Shown one piece after another: positions 8,683-16,868 of a DNA stretch of 64,000 nt (positions are counted from its first letter, which is position 1; each line of letters begins with the position of its first letter). Origin of the DNA: Mitsuaria sp. GD03876 (GTDB taxonomy: Bacteria; Pseudomonadota; Gammaproteobacteria; Burkholderiales; Burkholderiaceae_C); NCBI RefSeq assembly GCF_029840635.1, contig NZ_JAOCCU010000009.1:1-64000 (forward strand). Reading direction: 5' to 3'. The notes under the pieces are model-generated. The model did no database searches. It was given only the letters and a program-made list of their open reading frames with translations, and had not been told where the DNA came from. The translations under genes were made by a program, and so were the position numbers.

Positions 8683-9573
8683 ATGGGAAAACTTGGGACT
8701 TATGCGCTGATTGCCCTGTTGTGGCTGCTCCACTGGCTGCCGCTGCGCTGGCTGGCCGCCCTGGGCTGGGGGCTGGGCGCGCTGCTGCATCGCGTGGCCG
8801 GATCGCGCCGGCGCGTGGCGCGGCGCAACGTCGAGCTCTGCTTCCCCGACATGCCGCTGGCCGAGCGTGAAGCGCTCGTGAAGGAACACTTCGGCTGGCT
8901 GGGCCGCAGCCTGCTCGAGCGCGGCCTGCTCTGGTTCGCCTCCGATCGCCGGCTGCTGCGGCTGATGCGCATCGAGGGCAACATCAAGCTCTCCGAGCAG
9001 GTCGACCGCCCGGTGATGTGGCTGATGCCGCACTTCGTGGGCCTGGACTGGATCGGGCCGGCGCTGATGCTCAACCAGGCGCGTCCCGGCGCCAGCATCT
9101 ACCAGCGCCAGAGCAACGCGGTCTTCGACGACGCGCTGCGCCGGGCGCGCTCGCGCTTCGGCACGACCAAGCTGGTCGACCGCCAGGAAGGCGTGCGCAG
9201 CGTGCTGCGGGCGATCCGCGACGGCTATTCCTTCCTGAACCTGCCCGACATGGACTTCGGCCCGAAGGACTCGGCCTTCATCCCGTTCTTCGGCGTGCCG
9301 GCCAACACGCTGCTGGCGCCGGCCAAGATCGCCGAGACCATGAAGATGGTGGTGCAGCCGGTGATCGTGACGATGCTGCCCAAGGGCGAGGGCATCGTGA
9401 TCCACGCGCACGAGCCGCTGGCGGGGTACCCGAGCGGCGACGTGGAGGCCGATGCGAACCACTTCCATCGCTGGCTCGAAGCGCGCATCCGGGAGAATCC
9501 GGCCCAGTACTTCTGGGTCCACAAGCGATTCAAGACCCGCCCGCCCGGCGAGCCGTCGCTGTATTCCCGATAA
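8683..9573 (+). CDS. lpxL: Lipid A biosynthesis lauroyl-type acyltransferase (LpxL/HtrB family)
   Basis: This 296-residue inner-membrane acyltransferase adds a secondary acyl chain to Kdo2-lipid IVA. An N-terminal hydrophobic anchor (about residues 5-35, LIALLWLLHWLPL) precedes the catalytic HX4D motif seen as MPHFVGLDW. The chain continues through NLPDMDFG and ends with the family ENPAQYFWVHKRFKTRP, which binds the acyl donor. I chose the ATG at 8683 because the anchor starts there; the frame is open back to 8533 but without anchor-like sequence. It is followed after 9 bases by dapF. Acyl-chain length specificity cannot be read. Confidence 0.93.
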   Translation: MGKLGTYALIALLWLLHWLPLRWLAALGWGLGALLHRVAGSRRRVARRNVELCFPDMPLAEREALVKEHFGWLGRSLLERGLLWFASDRRLLRLMRIEGNIKLSEQVDRPVMWLMPHFVGLDWIGPALMLNQARPGASIYQRQSNAVFDDALRRARSRFGTTKLVDRQEGVRSVLRAIRDGYSFLNLPDMDFGPKDSAFIPFFGVPANTLLAPAKIAETMKMVVQPVIVTMLPKGEGIVIHAHEPLAGYPSGDVEADANHFHRWLEARIRENPAQYFWVHKRFKTRPPGEPSLYSR

Positions 9574-9582
9574 TCCGCCCCC

Positions 9583-10461
9583 ATGAAACTGCGCTTCACC
9601 AAGATGCAGGGCGCCGGCAACGACTTCGTCGTGCTGGACGCCACGCGAGAGCCGATGCCGCTGAGCAGCGAGCAGCTGCGGCGCGTGGCCGACCGCCGCT
9701 TCGGCGTGGGCTGCGACCAGGTGCTGGTGATCGAGGCGGCCAGGACGCCCGGCGTCGACTTCGGCTACCGCATCTTCAACGCCGACGGCTCCGAGGTGGA
9801 GCAGTGCGGCAACGGCGCGCGCTGCTTCGTGCGCTTCGTCGTCGACAAGGGCCTGACCGACAAGCGGACCATCCGCGTCCAGACGGTCAACGCGCTGCTG
9901 GAGCTGCGCCTGCGCGAGGACGGCCGCGTCACCGTGGACATGGGCGCCCCGGTCTTCGACCTGCCGAGCATCCCGTTCGATCCGAAGGGCGCGACGCCGC
10001 GGCCGATGAACGACAACTACGTGACGTGGCCGCTCGAGCTGGGCGACGGCATGACGGCGGAGGTCGCCGTGCTGTCGATGGGCAACCCGCACGCGGTGCA
10101 GCGCGTCGACGACGTCGACCACGCGCCGGTGGGCATCGTCGGGCCGCTGGTGGAGAACCACGAGGCATTCCCGCGTCGCGTCAACGCCGGTTTCCTGCAG
10201 GTGATCAGCCGCCGCGAGGTGAAGCTGCGCGTCTTCGAGCGCGGCGCCGGCGAGACGCTGGCCTGCGGCACCGGCGCGTGCGCGGCGGTGGTCGCGGGGA
10301 TCCGGCTGGGCTGGCTGGACGAGGCGGTCGAGGTGCACACGCGCGGCGGCGACCTGCGCATCGAATGGGCCGGCATGACGCCGGGCGGCCCGGGGCTGTC
10401 GGCCCCGGTCTACATGACAGGGCCGGCGCAGACGGTCTTTGAAGGAGAAATCGAACTGTGA
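9583..10461 (+). CDS. dapF: Diaminopimelate epimerase
   Basis: This 292-residue cytosolic enzyme interconverts LL- and meso-diaminopimelate for lysine and peptidoglycan synthesis. Both catalytic cysteines are present: the first in the EQCGNGARC motif and the second in ACGTGACA. The N-terminal [13 protein letters not shown] is the family signature. It follows lpxL by 9 bases, and its TGA overlaps the GTG start of the next gene. Confidence 0.97.
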   Translation: MKLRFTKMQGAGNDFVVLDATREPMPLSSEQLRRVADRRFGVGCDQVLVIEAARTPGVDFGYRIFNADGSEVEQCGNGARCFVRFVVDKGLTDKRTIRVQTVNALLELRLREDGRVTVDMGAPVFDLPSIPFDPKGATPRPMNDNYVTWPLELGDGMTAEVAVLSMGNPHAVQRVDDVDHAPVGIVGPLVENHEAFPRRVNAGFLQVISRREVKLRVFERGAGETLACGTGACAAVVAGIRLGWLDEAVEVHTRGGDLRIEWAGMTPGGPGLSAPVYMTGPAQTVFEGEIEL

Positions 10462-11168
10462 GCGGCATCGAAGGCATCACCGAACAAGACATCGCCGACT
10501 ACCTGGCGAATGACCCGGCGTTCTTCGAACGCCACGCCGAGCTGCTGGCCAATGTCCGGATCTCGCATCCGCACGGCCAGCGCGCGGTGTCGCTGCAGGA
10601 GCGCCAGGCGGAACTGCTGCGCGACAAGATCCGCGGCCTGGAGCACAAGATCATCGAGATGATCCGCAACGGGCAGGAGAACGTCGCGATCGCCGACCGG
10701 CTGCACCGCTGGACGCTGGCGCTGATGCTGACGCGCGACGACAGCCAGCTGCCCGAGGTGCTGCTGCGCGAGCTGCGCCACCAGTTCCTGATCCCGCAGG
10801 CCAACCTGCGGCTGTGGAACGTCGACGCCGGCCATGCGCTGGCGCCGTTCGCGGCCGAGGTCAGCGCCGACGTGAAGACCTTCGTCGGCAGCCTGAACCA
10901 GCCGTACTGCGGCATCAATTCGGGCTTCGAGGCGGCGCGCTGGCTGGAGGACGACGTGGCCTCGCTGGCGCTGGTGCCGCTGACCGCGGGCGCGCCGGCG
11001 CAGCCGTTCGGGCTGCTGGTGCTGGGCTCGCCGGATCCGACGCGCTACACGGCGGAGATGGGGACCGAGTTCCTGGCCCGCGTCGGCGAGATCGCGAGCG
11101 CCGCGCTGTCGCGCCTGCTGGACGCCGATCCGCATGCCCACGCCCATGTCGCCGTCCAGCCTGACTGA
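10458..11168 (+). CDS. DUF484 family protein
   Basis: This 236-residue cytosolic protein belongs to the DUF484 (GAF-like) family commonly found between dapF and xerC in beta- and gammaproteobacteria. The N-terminal [18 protein letters not shown] and the ISHPHG segment are typical, followed by a coiled coil (about 45-75) and a GAF-like fold. The start is a GTG overlapping the dapF stop (GTGA), implying translational coupling. Its 3' end overlaps xerC by 35 bases. The role is unknown; the fixed neighbourhood suggests a link to chromosome or cell-wall processes. Confidence 0.9.
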   Translation: MSGIEGITEQDIADYLANDPAFFERHAELLANVRISHPHGQRAVSLQERQAELLRDKIRGLEHKIIEMIRNGQENVAIADRLHRWTLALMLTRDDSQLPEVLLRELRHQFLIPQANLRLWNVDAGHALAPFAAEVSADVKTFVGSLNQPYCGINSGFEAARWLEDDVASLALVPLTAGAPAQPFGLLVLGSPDPTRYTAEMGTEFLARVGEIASAALSRLLDADPHAHAHVAVQPD

Positions 11169-12075
11169 CGAGCAGCACCGCTACCTGGAGTTCCTGCGTG
11201 TGCAGCGCCGCCTGGCGGAGCGCACGCTGACCCTGTACTCGGACGCGCTGCGGCGGCTGGCCGCTTTCGCCGCGGCGGAGGACCTGGCGCTGATGCGCCT
11301 GTCGGCGCCACAGGCGCGGCGTTTCCTCGCCAAGCTGCACACCGAGTCCCTCAAGCCCCGCACGCTGGCGCTGATCCTGTCGGCCTGGCGCGGCTGGTAC
11401 CGCTGGCTGGGCCAGCAGGGCCTGGTCGACGCCAATCCGATCGCCGACCTGCACGCGCCCAAGCAGGGCCGGCCGCTGCCCAAGGCGCTCGGCGTCGACG
11501 ACGCGGTGCGCCTGGCCGATCACCACCAGGGCGCGGCCGATCCGGTCGCCGAGGCGCTGGAGCGCTGCGTGGTGGAGCTGCTGTACGGCAGCGGGCTGCG
11601 GGTGTCGGAGCTGGTGGGCCTGGACGTGCGCCATCACGCCGTCTCGGCCGGCTGGATCGTGCCGGAGGCGGCCGAGGCGCAGGTCCTGGGCAAGGGCGCC
11701 AAGCGGCGCGCCGTGCCGCTGGGCTCGGCGTCGATGACGGCGCTGGGCGACTGGCTCGCCGTGCGCGGCCAGTGGGCCGCGGCGGACGAACCGGCGCTGC
11801 TGGTCGGTCCGCGCGGCCACCGGCTGAGCGCCGACCAGGTCCGCAAGCGCCTGAAGCAGCGCGCGCTGGCGGCGGGCATGCCCACGCATGTCCATCCGCA
11901 CATGCTGCGCCACTCGTTCGCGTCGCACCTGCTGCAAAGCAGCGGCGACCTGCGCGCGGTCCAGGAACTGCTGGGCCACGCCAACATCAGCACCACCCAG
12001 GTCTACACGCGGCTGGACTTCCAGCACCTGGCCAAGGTCTACGACGCGGCGCACCCGCGTGCCCGCAAGAAATAA
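11134..12075 (+). CDS. xerC: Site-specific tyrosine recombinase XerC
   Basis: This 313-residue recombinase acts with XerD at dif to resolve chromosome dimers at division. It has the N-terminal core-binding (SAM-like) domain and the C-terminal catalytic domain. The Arg of SGLRVSEL (about 156), HxxR in HMLRHSF (256-259), His of LGHANIS and the nucleophile Tyr in TQVYTRLD (about 291) are all present. The start at 11134 lies within the DUF484 gene; an in-frame ATG at 11146 is an alternative. Context (dapF-DUF484-xerC) supports XerC over a phage integrase. Confidence 0.94.
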   Translation: MPTPMSPSSLTDEQHRYLEFLRVQRRLAERTLTLYSDALRRLAAFAAAEDLALMRLSAPQARRFLAKLHTESLKPRTLALILSAWRGWYRWLGQQGLVDANPIADLHAPKQGRPLPKALGVDDAVRLADHHQGAADPVAEALERCVVELLYGSGLRVSELVGLDVRHHAVSAGWIVPEAAEAQVLGKGAKRRAVPLGSASMTALGDWLAVRGQWAAADEPALLVGPRGHRLSADQVRKRLKQRALAAGMPTHVHPHMLRHSFASHLLQSSGDLRAVQELLGHANISTTQVYTRLDFQHLAKVYDAAHPRARKK

Positions 12076-12088
12076 CCGACTGCCCCCG

Positions 12089-13708
12089 ATGCCCCGCTTC
12101 GTTCCGCCCGCTCCGACCTTCCCCGCCTTCCCGACCCGTCCGCTGCTGCTGTGCTCGGCGCTGCTCGCCGCGCAGCTGCAGGCGCATGCGCAATCGAGCG
12201 CCCCGGCGCCGTCGGCCGATCCCGCCGGCGCGGCCGGCGCGAAGGTCGTCACCGCGACCGACAGCCGTCCCGCGGCCTTCGAGCTGAACTGGTCGCCGAT
12301 CACGATGCCCACCGGCGAGAAGACCGCCTTCCTGAGCGCGAGCTACATGGTCGCGATCAACGAGGACTGGGGCCTGGGCCCGGCCGCGTACGGCGCGGCC
12401 AAGGGGGCGTACGGCGGCCTGTTCACCGTCGGCTTCAACGTGCAGCGGCGCTTCCGCATCGCGCAGGACTGGCACCTGGCCGCGAGCCTGTACGCGGGCG
12501 CGGGCGGCGGTGTCAGCTCCGACCAGGTGCGTCCCGGCGGCGGCCTGATGCTGCGGCCGGAGCTGTCGCTGCGGCGCGAGTTCGGCAACTGGTACGCCGG
12601 CGTGGGCGTGTCGCACGTGACCTTCCCCAACGGCAACGGGAACATCCGCGACACCGGCGTCGCGTTCACGATCGGGCGGATGGACCGGTTCCTGAGCTTC
12701 TCGCCGAGCGAGTCGGGCTCGCCGGGTCGCACCGGCGACCGCACCGGCATGGGCTTCGATGAGATCGCGCTGAGCGCCGGTGTCGAGAAGCCACGCAGCG
12801 GCAGCCGCACGCGCGGCGGCGTGCCGCTGACGGGCCGCAAGGGCAAGGCCGGCGGCGACCTGCGGCAGTACTTCGGCAACGGCGCGTCGTGGTGGGGCCT
12901 GGAGGCCTCGGGCGCCGCGTCGGGCGGTCACGACGGCTACATGGAGATCCTGGCCAACGCCGGCCAGGACTGGGGCATCGGCAGCGAGCGGCTGCGCATC
13001 GGCGGCCAGTTGTCGTTCGGCCTGGGCGGCGGCGGCGACATGGACACCGGCGGCGGCTGGCTGGTGCGGGTCGGCCCGACGCTGCGCTGGATCACGCCGT
13101 GGGGCCCGACGCTGCGGCTGGACGCGGGCTACATGAAGGCGCCGTGGGGCAACTACGACTCGCTGCAGGTGCGGGGCTCGGTGGCGCTGCCGCTGGAGAA
13201 GGCCTCGCGCATCCTGAGCAGCCCGCCGCTGGAGGCGGGCACGGTGCGCGCGCAGACCTGGTACCTGAGCGTCCCGCACTTCAAGGAATTCGTCTTCAAG
13301 GATGGCAGCCGCGCCGGCGTGACCGGGCTGGGGCTGGGCATGACGCGCGACTTCGGCGGCCCCTGGTACGGCGTGGCCCACGCGGGCAGCGCGGCGCTGG
13401 GCAAGGCGGGCGCGTTCTCGTACGGCATGTTCGGCCTGGGCGCGCAGACGCCCAAGTGGAACGGCCTGCGCTTCGGCGCCGAGGGGCTGGTCGGCGCGGC
13501 CGGCGGCGGCGGCGTGCAGGTCGGCGGCGGCGCGGTGTCGCAGGGCGAGCTGTGGGGCCAATGGGAAGGCACCGGCAAGGACCGGCTGCGGGTCAAGGTC
13601 GGCGTCGGCCAGTGGAAGGCGCTGGGCGGCGAGAAGCACAGCACCCCGATGGTCAGCCTGAACATCGGCTGGGCGTTCGGGACGCTGGGGCCGGCGGCCA
13701 GGCGCTGA
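12089..13708 (+). CDS. Exported protein of unknown function, probable outer-membrane barrel
   Basis: This 539-residue protein has an apparent signal peptide (hydrophobic LLLCSALLAAQLQAHAQ, cleavage after AHAQ at about residue 35). The mature part is rich in Gly and aromatics, with alternating short hydrophobic strands such as YAGVGVSHVTF and LRLDAGYMKAPWG typical of beta-barrels. It ends without the usual C-terminal Phe (GTLGPAARR). It starts 13 bases after xerC and may be co-transcribed. I do not recognise a named family. A Gly/Asp-rich strand pattern around residues 300-340 (GGGGDMDTGGGW) may be a loop. Confidence 0.7.
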   Translation: MPRFVPPAPTFPAFPTRPLLLCSALLAAQLQAHAQSSAPAPSADPAGAAGAKVVTATDSRPAAFELNWSPITMPTGEKTAFLSASYMVAINEDWGLGPAAYGAAKGAYGGLFTVGFNVQRRFRIAQDWHLAASLYAGAGGGVSSDQVRPGGGLMLRPELSLRREFGNWYAGVGVSHVTFPNGNGNIRDTGVAFTIGRMDRFLSFSPSESGSPGRTGDRTGMGFDEIALSAGVEKPRSGSRTRGGVPLTGRKGKAGGDLRQYFGNGASWWGLEASGAASGGHDGYMEILANAGQDWGIGSERLRIGGQLSFGLGGGGDMDTGGGWLVRVGPTLRWITPWGPTLRLDAGYMKAPWGNYDSLQVRGSVALPLEKASRILSSPPLEAGTVRAQTWYLSVPHFKEFVFKDGSRAGVTGLGLGMTRDFGGPWYGVAHAGSAALGKAGAFSYGMFGLGAQTPKWNGLRFGAEGLVGAAGGGGVQVGGGAVSQGELWGQWEGTGKDRLRVKVGVGQWKALGGEKHSTPMVSLNIGWAFGTLGPAARR

Positions 13709-13781
13709 CGGCGCCGACGGCGCGGCGGTCCTTCGGCGCCACCGGGAGGCGGCGCGACGCCTGACCTGGACGAATTATTGA

Positions 13782-13836
13782 GTTTTATCGGCCAGATCGA
13801 TAAATTATCGCTTTGCCGATAATTGGCCGATAAAAC
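13782..13836. promoter_or_regulatory. Cluster of TTATCG/CGATAA repeats over the ATPase start
   Basis: A 13-bp perfect inverted repeat (GTTTTATCGGCCA at 13782-13794, complement at 13824-13836) encloses further copies. TTATCG or CGATAA occurs five times in 49 bases (13785, 13798, 13805, 13817, 13828). The patch is AT-rich against 70% GC surroundings and covers the TTG start at 13823. An operator for autoregulation or a cis-site for the ATPase is the simplest reading; neither is shown. Confidence 0.6.
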
Positions 13837-15025
13837 GATGATCGCCTTTCCCCGAACCGACCTTGCCCAGCAGCTGGCGTCGGCCTTGCTGGGCCAGTCG
13901 CTGTTCGGCGACGCCCACAACGGCCTGTTCCTGTCCGCGCCGCGGCGCACCGGCAAGTCCACCTTCCTGCAAAGCGACCTGCAGCCCGCGCTCGAGGCGG
14001 CGGGCGCCGTGGTCGTCTACACGGACCTGTGGGGCGACACCGGGCGGGATCCGGCGCTGGTGATCGCGGACGCCATCGGGCGGGCGCTCGAACCGCAACT
14101 CGGGCTGGTGGCGCGGGCCGCGAAGAAGGCCGGCCTGGACAAGCTCAGCCTGGCGGGCTGGCTGCAGGTGGATACCAGCCGGATCGGGCGCCTGGACGGG
14201 CTGACGCTGGTCGAGGCGCTGCGCGCGCTGCACGAGACCGCCGGCAAGCCGGTCGCGCTGATCATCGACGAGGCCCAGCATGCGCTGACCAGCGAACGCG
14301 GCGAGGCGGCGATGACCTCGCTGAAGTCCGCGCGCGACCAGCTCAACCGCCGCGACGCGGTCAACCTGATGCTGGTGATGTCCGGATCCGATCGCGACAA
14401 GCTGATGCGCCTGGTCCATTCGAACGCGGCGCCGTTCTTCGGTTCCCAGGTGCAGCGGATGCCGCCGCTGGGGGCGGACTTCATCGCCCACGTCGCCACG
14501 CTGATCGAGGCCCAGCGTCCGTCGCTGGCGCCGGTGGACCAGGCGGCGCTGCAGCGGTCCTTCGAGGCCTTCGGCCATCGGCCGCAGCTGTTCATGGCGG
14601 CGTTGGGCGAGGTGCTGAGCCCGCTGTCCGGCGTGCGCGGCCGCTTCGAGGCGGCGCTGCTGGAGGCCGCCGCCGCGCGGCAGCGCGTGGATGCCGAGCA
14701 GATGGAATCGGACTTCCTCGGGCTCAAGCCGATCGAGCAGGTGGTGCTGTGGCGGATGCTGGACCAGGGCAGCCTGTTCCGTCCCTACGACGCGGAGGCG
14801 CTGCGCTTCTACGCCGAATTGCTGGCGCAGCCCACCACGGTGGCGATGGCGCAGCGGGCGCTGGAATCGCTGCGCCAGCGGATGCCGGCGCTGGTGTGGA
14901 AGTCGGCCCGGGGCGAGTACGCGGTGCAGGATTCGTCGATGCACCGCTGGTTCGAGGCGCGTCGCCAGGCGGGCGAGTGGCCGCCGGTGCCGCGCCAGGT
15001 GCTGGCGGGTGTCGGCGACGACTGA
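13823..15025 (+). CDS. AAA-type ATPase of unknown role
   Basis: This protein of about 400 residues has a P-loop near the N-terminus (SAPRRTGKST), a Walker B strand (VALIIDEAQHAL) and a sensor-like LMLVMSGSD. A C-terminal winged-helix-like region (about 290-385) follows. The fold fits the archaeal-ATPase/STAND-like group that binds DNA or partners as a molecular switch. The start is either TTG 13823 or ATG 13838; neither has a clear ribosome site and both lie in the palindromic repeat cluster. It sits between core genes as a single-gene unit, and 30 bases separate it from rlmI. It may be a genomic newcomer. Confidence 0.75.
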   Translation: MADKTMIAFPRTDLAQQLASALLGQSLFGDAHNGLFLSAPRRTGKSTFLQSDLQPALEAAGAVVVYTDLWGDTGRDPALVIADAIGRALEPQLGLVARAAKKAGLDKLSLAGWLQVDTSRIGRLDGLTLVEALRALHETAGKPVALIIDEAQHALTSERGEAAMTSLKSARDQLNRRDAVNLMLVMSGSDRDKLMRLVHSNAAPFFGSQVQRMPPLGADFIAHVATLIEAQRPSLAPVDQAALQRSFEAFGHRPQLFMAALGEVLSPLSGVRGRFEAALLEAAAARQRVDAEQMESDFLGLKPIEQVVLWRMLDQGSLFRPYDAEALRFYAELLAQPTTVAMAQRALESLRQRMPALVWKSARGEYAVQDSSMHRWFEARRQAGEWPPVPRQVLAGVGDD

Positions 15026-15055
15026 GCCGTCGTCATCGGGGACAATCCCGCCCCT

Positions 15056-16237
15056 ATGAAATCCATCCGACTGCGCGAGGGCAAGGACCGCTCGCTGCTG
15101 CGCCGCCATCCGTGGGTGTTCCAGGGCTCCATCGAGAAGGGCAAGGCCGACGCGGGCGAGACGGTGCGCGTCGAATCCGCCGAGGGCGCCTTCCTGTGCT
15201 GGGCCTCGTACAGCCCGGAGTCGTTGATCCGCGTGCGGGCCTGGAGCTTCGACGAGCACGAGCGCATCGACGCCGCCTTCTTCGAACGCCGCATCGCCGC
15301 GGCGATCGCGCTGCGCGCGCGCATGCCGATCGACTCGGACGCGGTGCGCCTGATCCACGGCGAGGCCGACGGCCTGCCCGGACTGATCGTCGACCGCTAC
15401 GGCGACACGCTCAGCGCGCAGTTCCAGTCCGCCGGCACCGAGCGCTGGAAGCAGACCATCGCCGATCACCTGCTCGCGCAGACCGGCCTGACGCGCCTGT
15501 ACGAGCGCTCGGACGCGAACGTGCGCACGCTCGAGGGCATGGCCCCGGTCACCGGCTGGCTGCGTGGCGACGGCGGCACCGAGCTCGTGATCTCGGAGAA
15601 CCAGTGGAAGCTCAGCCTGGACGTGGCCGAGGGCCACAAGACCGGCTACTACCTCGACCAGCGCGACAACCGCCGCAAGTTCGCCGAGGCGGTGAAGCAC
15701 TACGGCTGCCGGTCGGTGCTGAACTGCTTCAGCTACACCGGCGGCTTCTCCGTCGCGGCGCTGGCCGGCGGCGCGACCGAGGTGATCAGCGTCGACTCGT
15801 CGGCGCCCGCGCTGGCCCGCGCGACGGCGCACGTCGCGCTCAACGGCTTCGATCCGGCGCGCCACACGGCGCTGGACGCGGACGTCAACCACACGCTGCG
15901 CGACCTGCTCAAGCAGGGTCGCCGCTTCGACGCGATCGTGCTGGACCCGCCGAAGTTCGCGCCGACGGCCGCGCATGCCGAACGCGCCGCGCGCGCCTAC
16001 AAGGACATCAACCGCCTCGGGCTGATGCTGCTCAATCCGGGCGGCCTGCTGTTCACCTTCTCGTGCTCGGGCGGCGTGGGGCCGGAGCTGTTCCACAAGA
16101 TCGTGGCCGGCGCCGGCATCGACGCGGGCGTGGACGGGCTGATCCTGGACCGGGTCGGCGCGACGCCCGATCACCCGCAGACGATCTATTTCCCCGAGGG
16201 CGAGTACCTCAAGGGCCTGCTGATCCTCAAGCGCTGA
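15056..16237 (+). CDS. rlmI: 23S rRNA m5C methyltransferase, RlmI type
   Basis: This 393-residue class I SAM-dependent methyltransferase methylates a cytosine in 23S rRNA (C1962 in E. coli). A PUA-like domain comes first (RRHPWVFQGSIEKG), then an EEHEAD-like middle and a Rossmann methyltransferase core with NCFSYTGGFSVAAL (SAM loop), LDPPKFAP (motif IV) and FTFSCSGGV, where the Cys would be the catalytic residue. Length and motifs match RlmI/YccW. It is convergent with the Lrp-type regulator, with 3 bases between the stops. Confidence 0.92.
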   Translation: MKSIRLREGKDRSLLRRHPWVFQGSIEKGKADAGETVRVESAEGAFLCWASYSPESLIRVRAWSFDEHERIDAAFFERRIAAAIALRARMPIDSDAVRLIHGEADGLPGLIVDRYGDTLSAQFQSAGTERWKQTIADHLLAQTGLTRLYERSDANVRTLEGMAPVTGWLRGDGGTELVISENQWKLSLDVAEGHKTGYYLDQRDNRRKFAEAVKHYGCRSVLNCFSYTGGFSVAALAGGATEVISVDSSAPALARATAHVALNGFDPARHTALDADVNHTLRDLLKQGRRFDAIVLDPPKFAPTAAHAERAARAYKDINRLGLMLLNPGGLLFTFSCSGGVGPELFHKIVAGAGIDAGVDGLILDRVGATPDHPQTIYFPEGEYLKGLLILKR

Positions 16238-16240
16238 GGG

Positions 16241-16720
16241 TCAGGGCGCCGGCAGCGCCAGGCGGGGCTCGAATTTCGCCCGCTTGACGCTGAAGAAGGC
16301 CTTCACGTTGCGGACGTTGGCCTGCTGCGTGAACAGCCGCTGCACCAGCGCGTGATAGGCCGGCATGTCCGGCACCTGCAGCACCAGCACGAAGTCCGGC
16401 CCCGGCGCGACGCGCCAGCACTGCTGGACCTCGGGCGCCGCCACGGCGATCGCCTCGAACGCGTCCAGGTGCTCGGCGCCCTGGCGGTCGAGCGTGATCT
16501 CCACCAGCGCCGACAGGCCCGCGCCCAGCTTCTCCGGCGACAGGATGGCGACCTGTTTCTCGATCACGCCGGTCTCGACCAGCCGCCTCACGCGGCGCAG
16601 GCAGGTGGCGGGGGAGACATGGGCGCGCTCCGCCAGCGCCTGGTTGGACAGCGACGCGTCCTGCTGCAGCAGGTCCAACACCCGCAAGTCGATGGCGTCC
16701 AGGGTGACAGAAGATTCCAT
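16241..16720 (-). CDS. Lrp/AsnC-family transcriptional regulator
   Basis: This 159-residue regulator has an N-terminal HTH (about residues 8-55, SNQALAERAHVSPATCLRRVRRL) and a C-terminal RAM ligand-binding domain (about 70-150). Members bind amino acids and wrap DNA as octamers or hexadecamers. I prefer the ATG at 16720: the alternative ATG at 16750 lies inside a palindromic operator-like site and adds ten residues not typical of the family. The upstream region, shared with glmS, carries phased TTCACC/GGTGAA half-sites that suggest autoregulation. Confidence 0.9.
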   Translation of the reverse strand: MESSVTLDAIDLRVLDLLQQDASLSNQALAERAHVSPATCLRRVRRLVETGVIEKQVAILSPEKLGAGLSALVEITLDRQGAEHLDAFEAIAVAAPEVQQCWRVAPGPDFVLVLQVPDMPAYHALVQRLFTQQANVRNVKAFFSVKRAKFEPRLALPAP

Positions 16721-16732
16721 GCTTGATGCTTC

Positions 16733-16790
16733 GGTGAAAGAATTCACCATGTGGTGAATGCGATGACTGATTCTTTCACCAAGTAGTGAA
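16733..16790. promoter_or_regulatory. Phased TTCACC/GGTGAA half-sites between the Lrp-type gene and glmS
   Basis: Half-sites alternate in orientation: GGTGAA 16733-16738, TTCACC 16743-16748, GGTGAA 16753-16758, TTCACC 16775-16780, and GTGAA 16786-16790. Steps are 10, 10, 22 and 11 bases, about one or two DNA turns. The central pair forms the near-perfect palindrome ATTCACCA-TG-TGGTGAAT (16742-16759). This fits cooperative binding by an Lrp/AsnC multimer. Confidence 0.6.
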
Positions 16791-16868
16791 GTTTGAAAGC
16801 ATCCACCTTGCCGACCTGCCTAGCATCGCGCCATTCTCAATTCGACCGGAACTCCCGGGGAGACCAGC

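Noticed and set aside
13805-16174. Long minus-strand frame over the ATPase and rlmI genes
   Set aside because: Both + strand genes are full-length known-type proteins. The antisense translation shows no motif.
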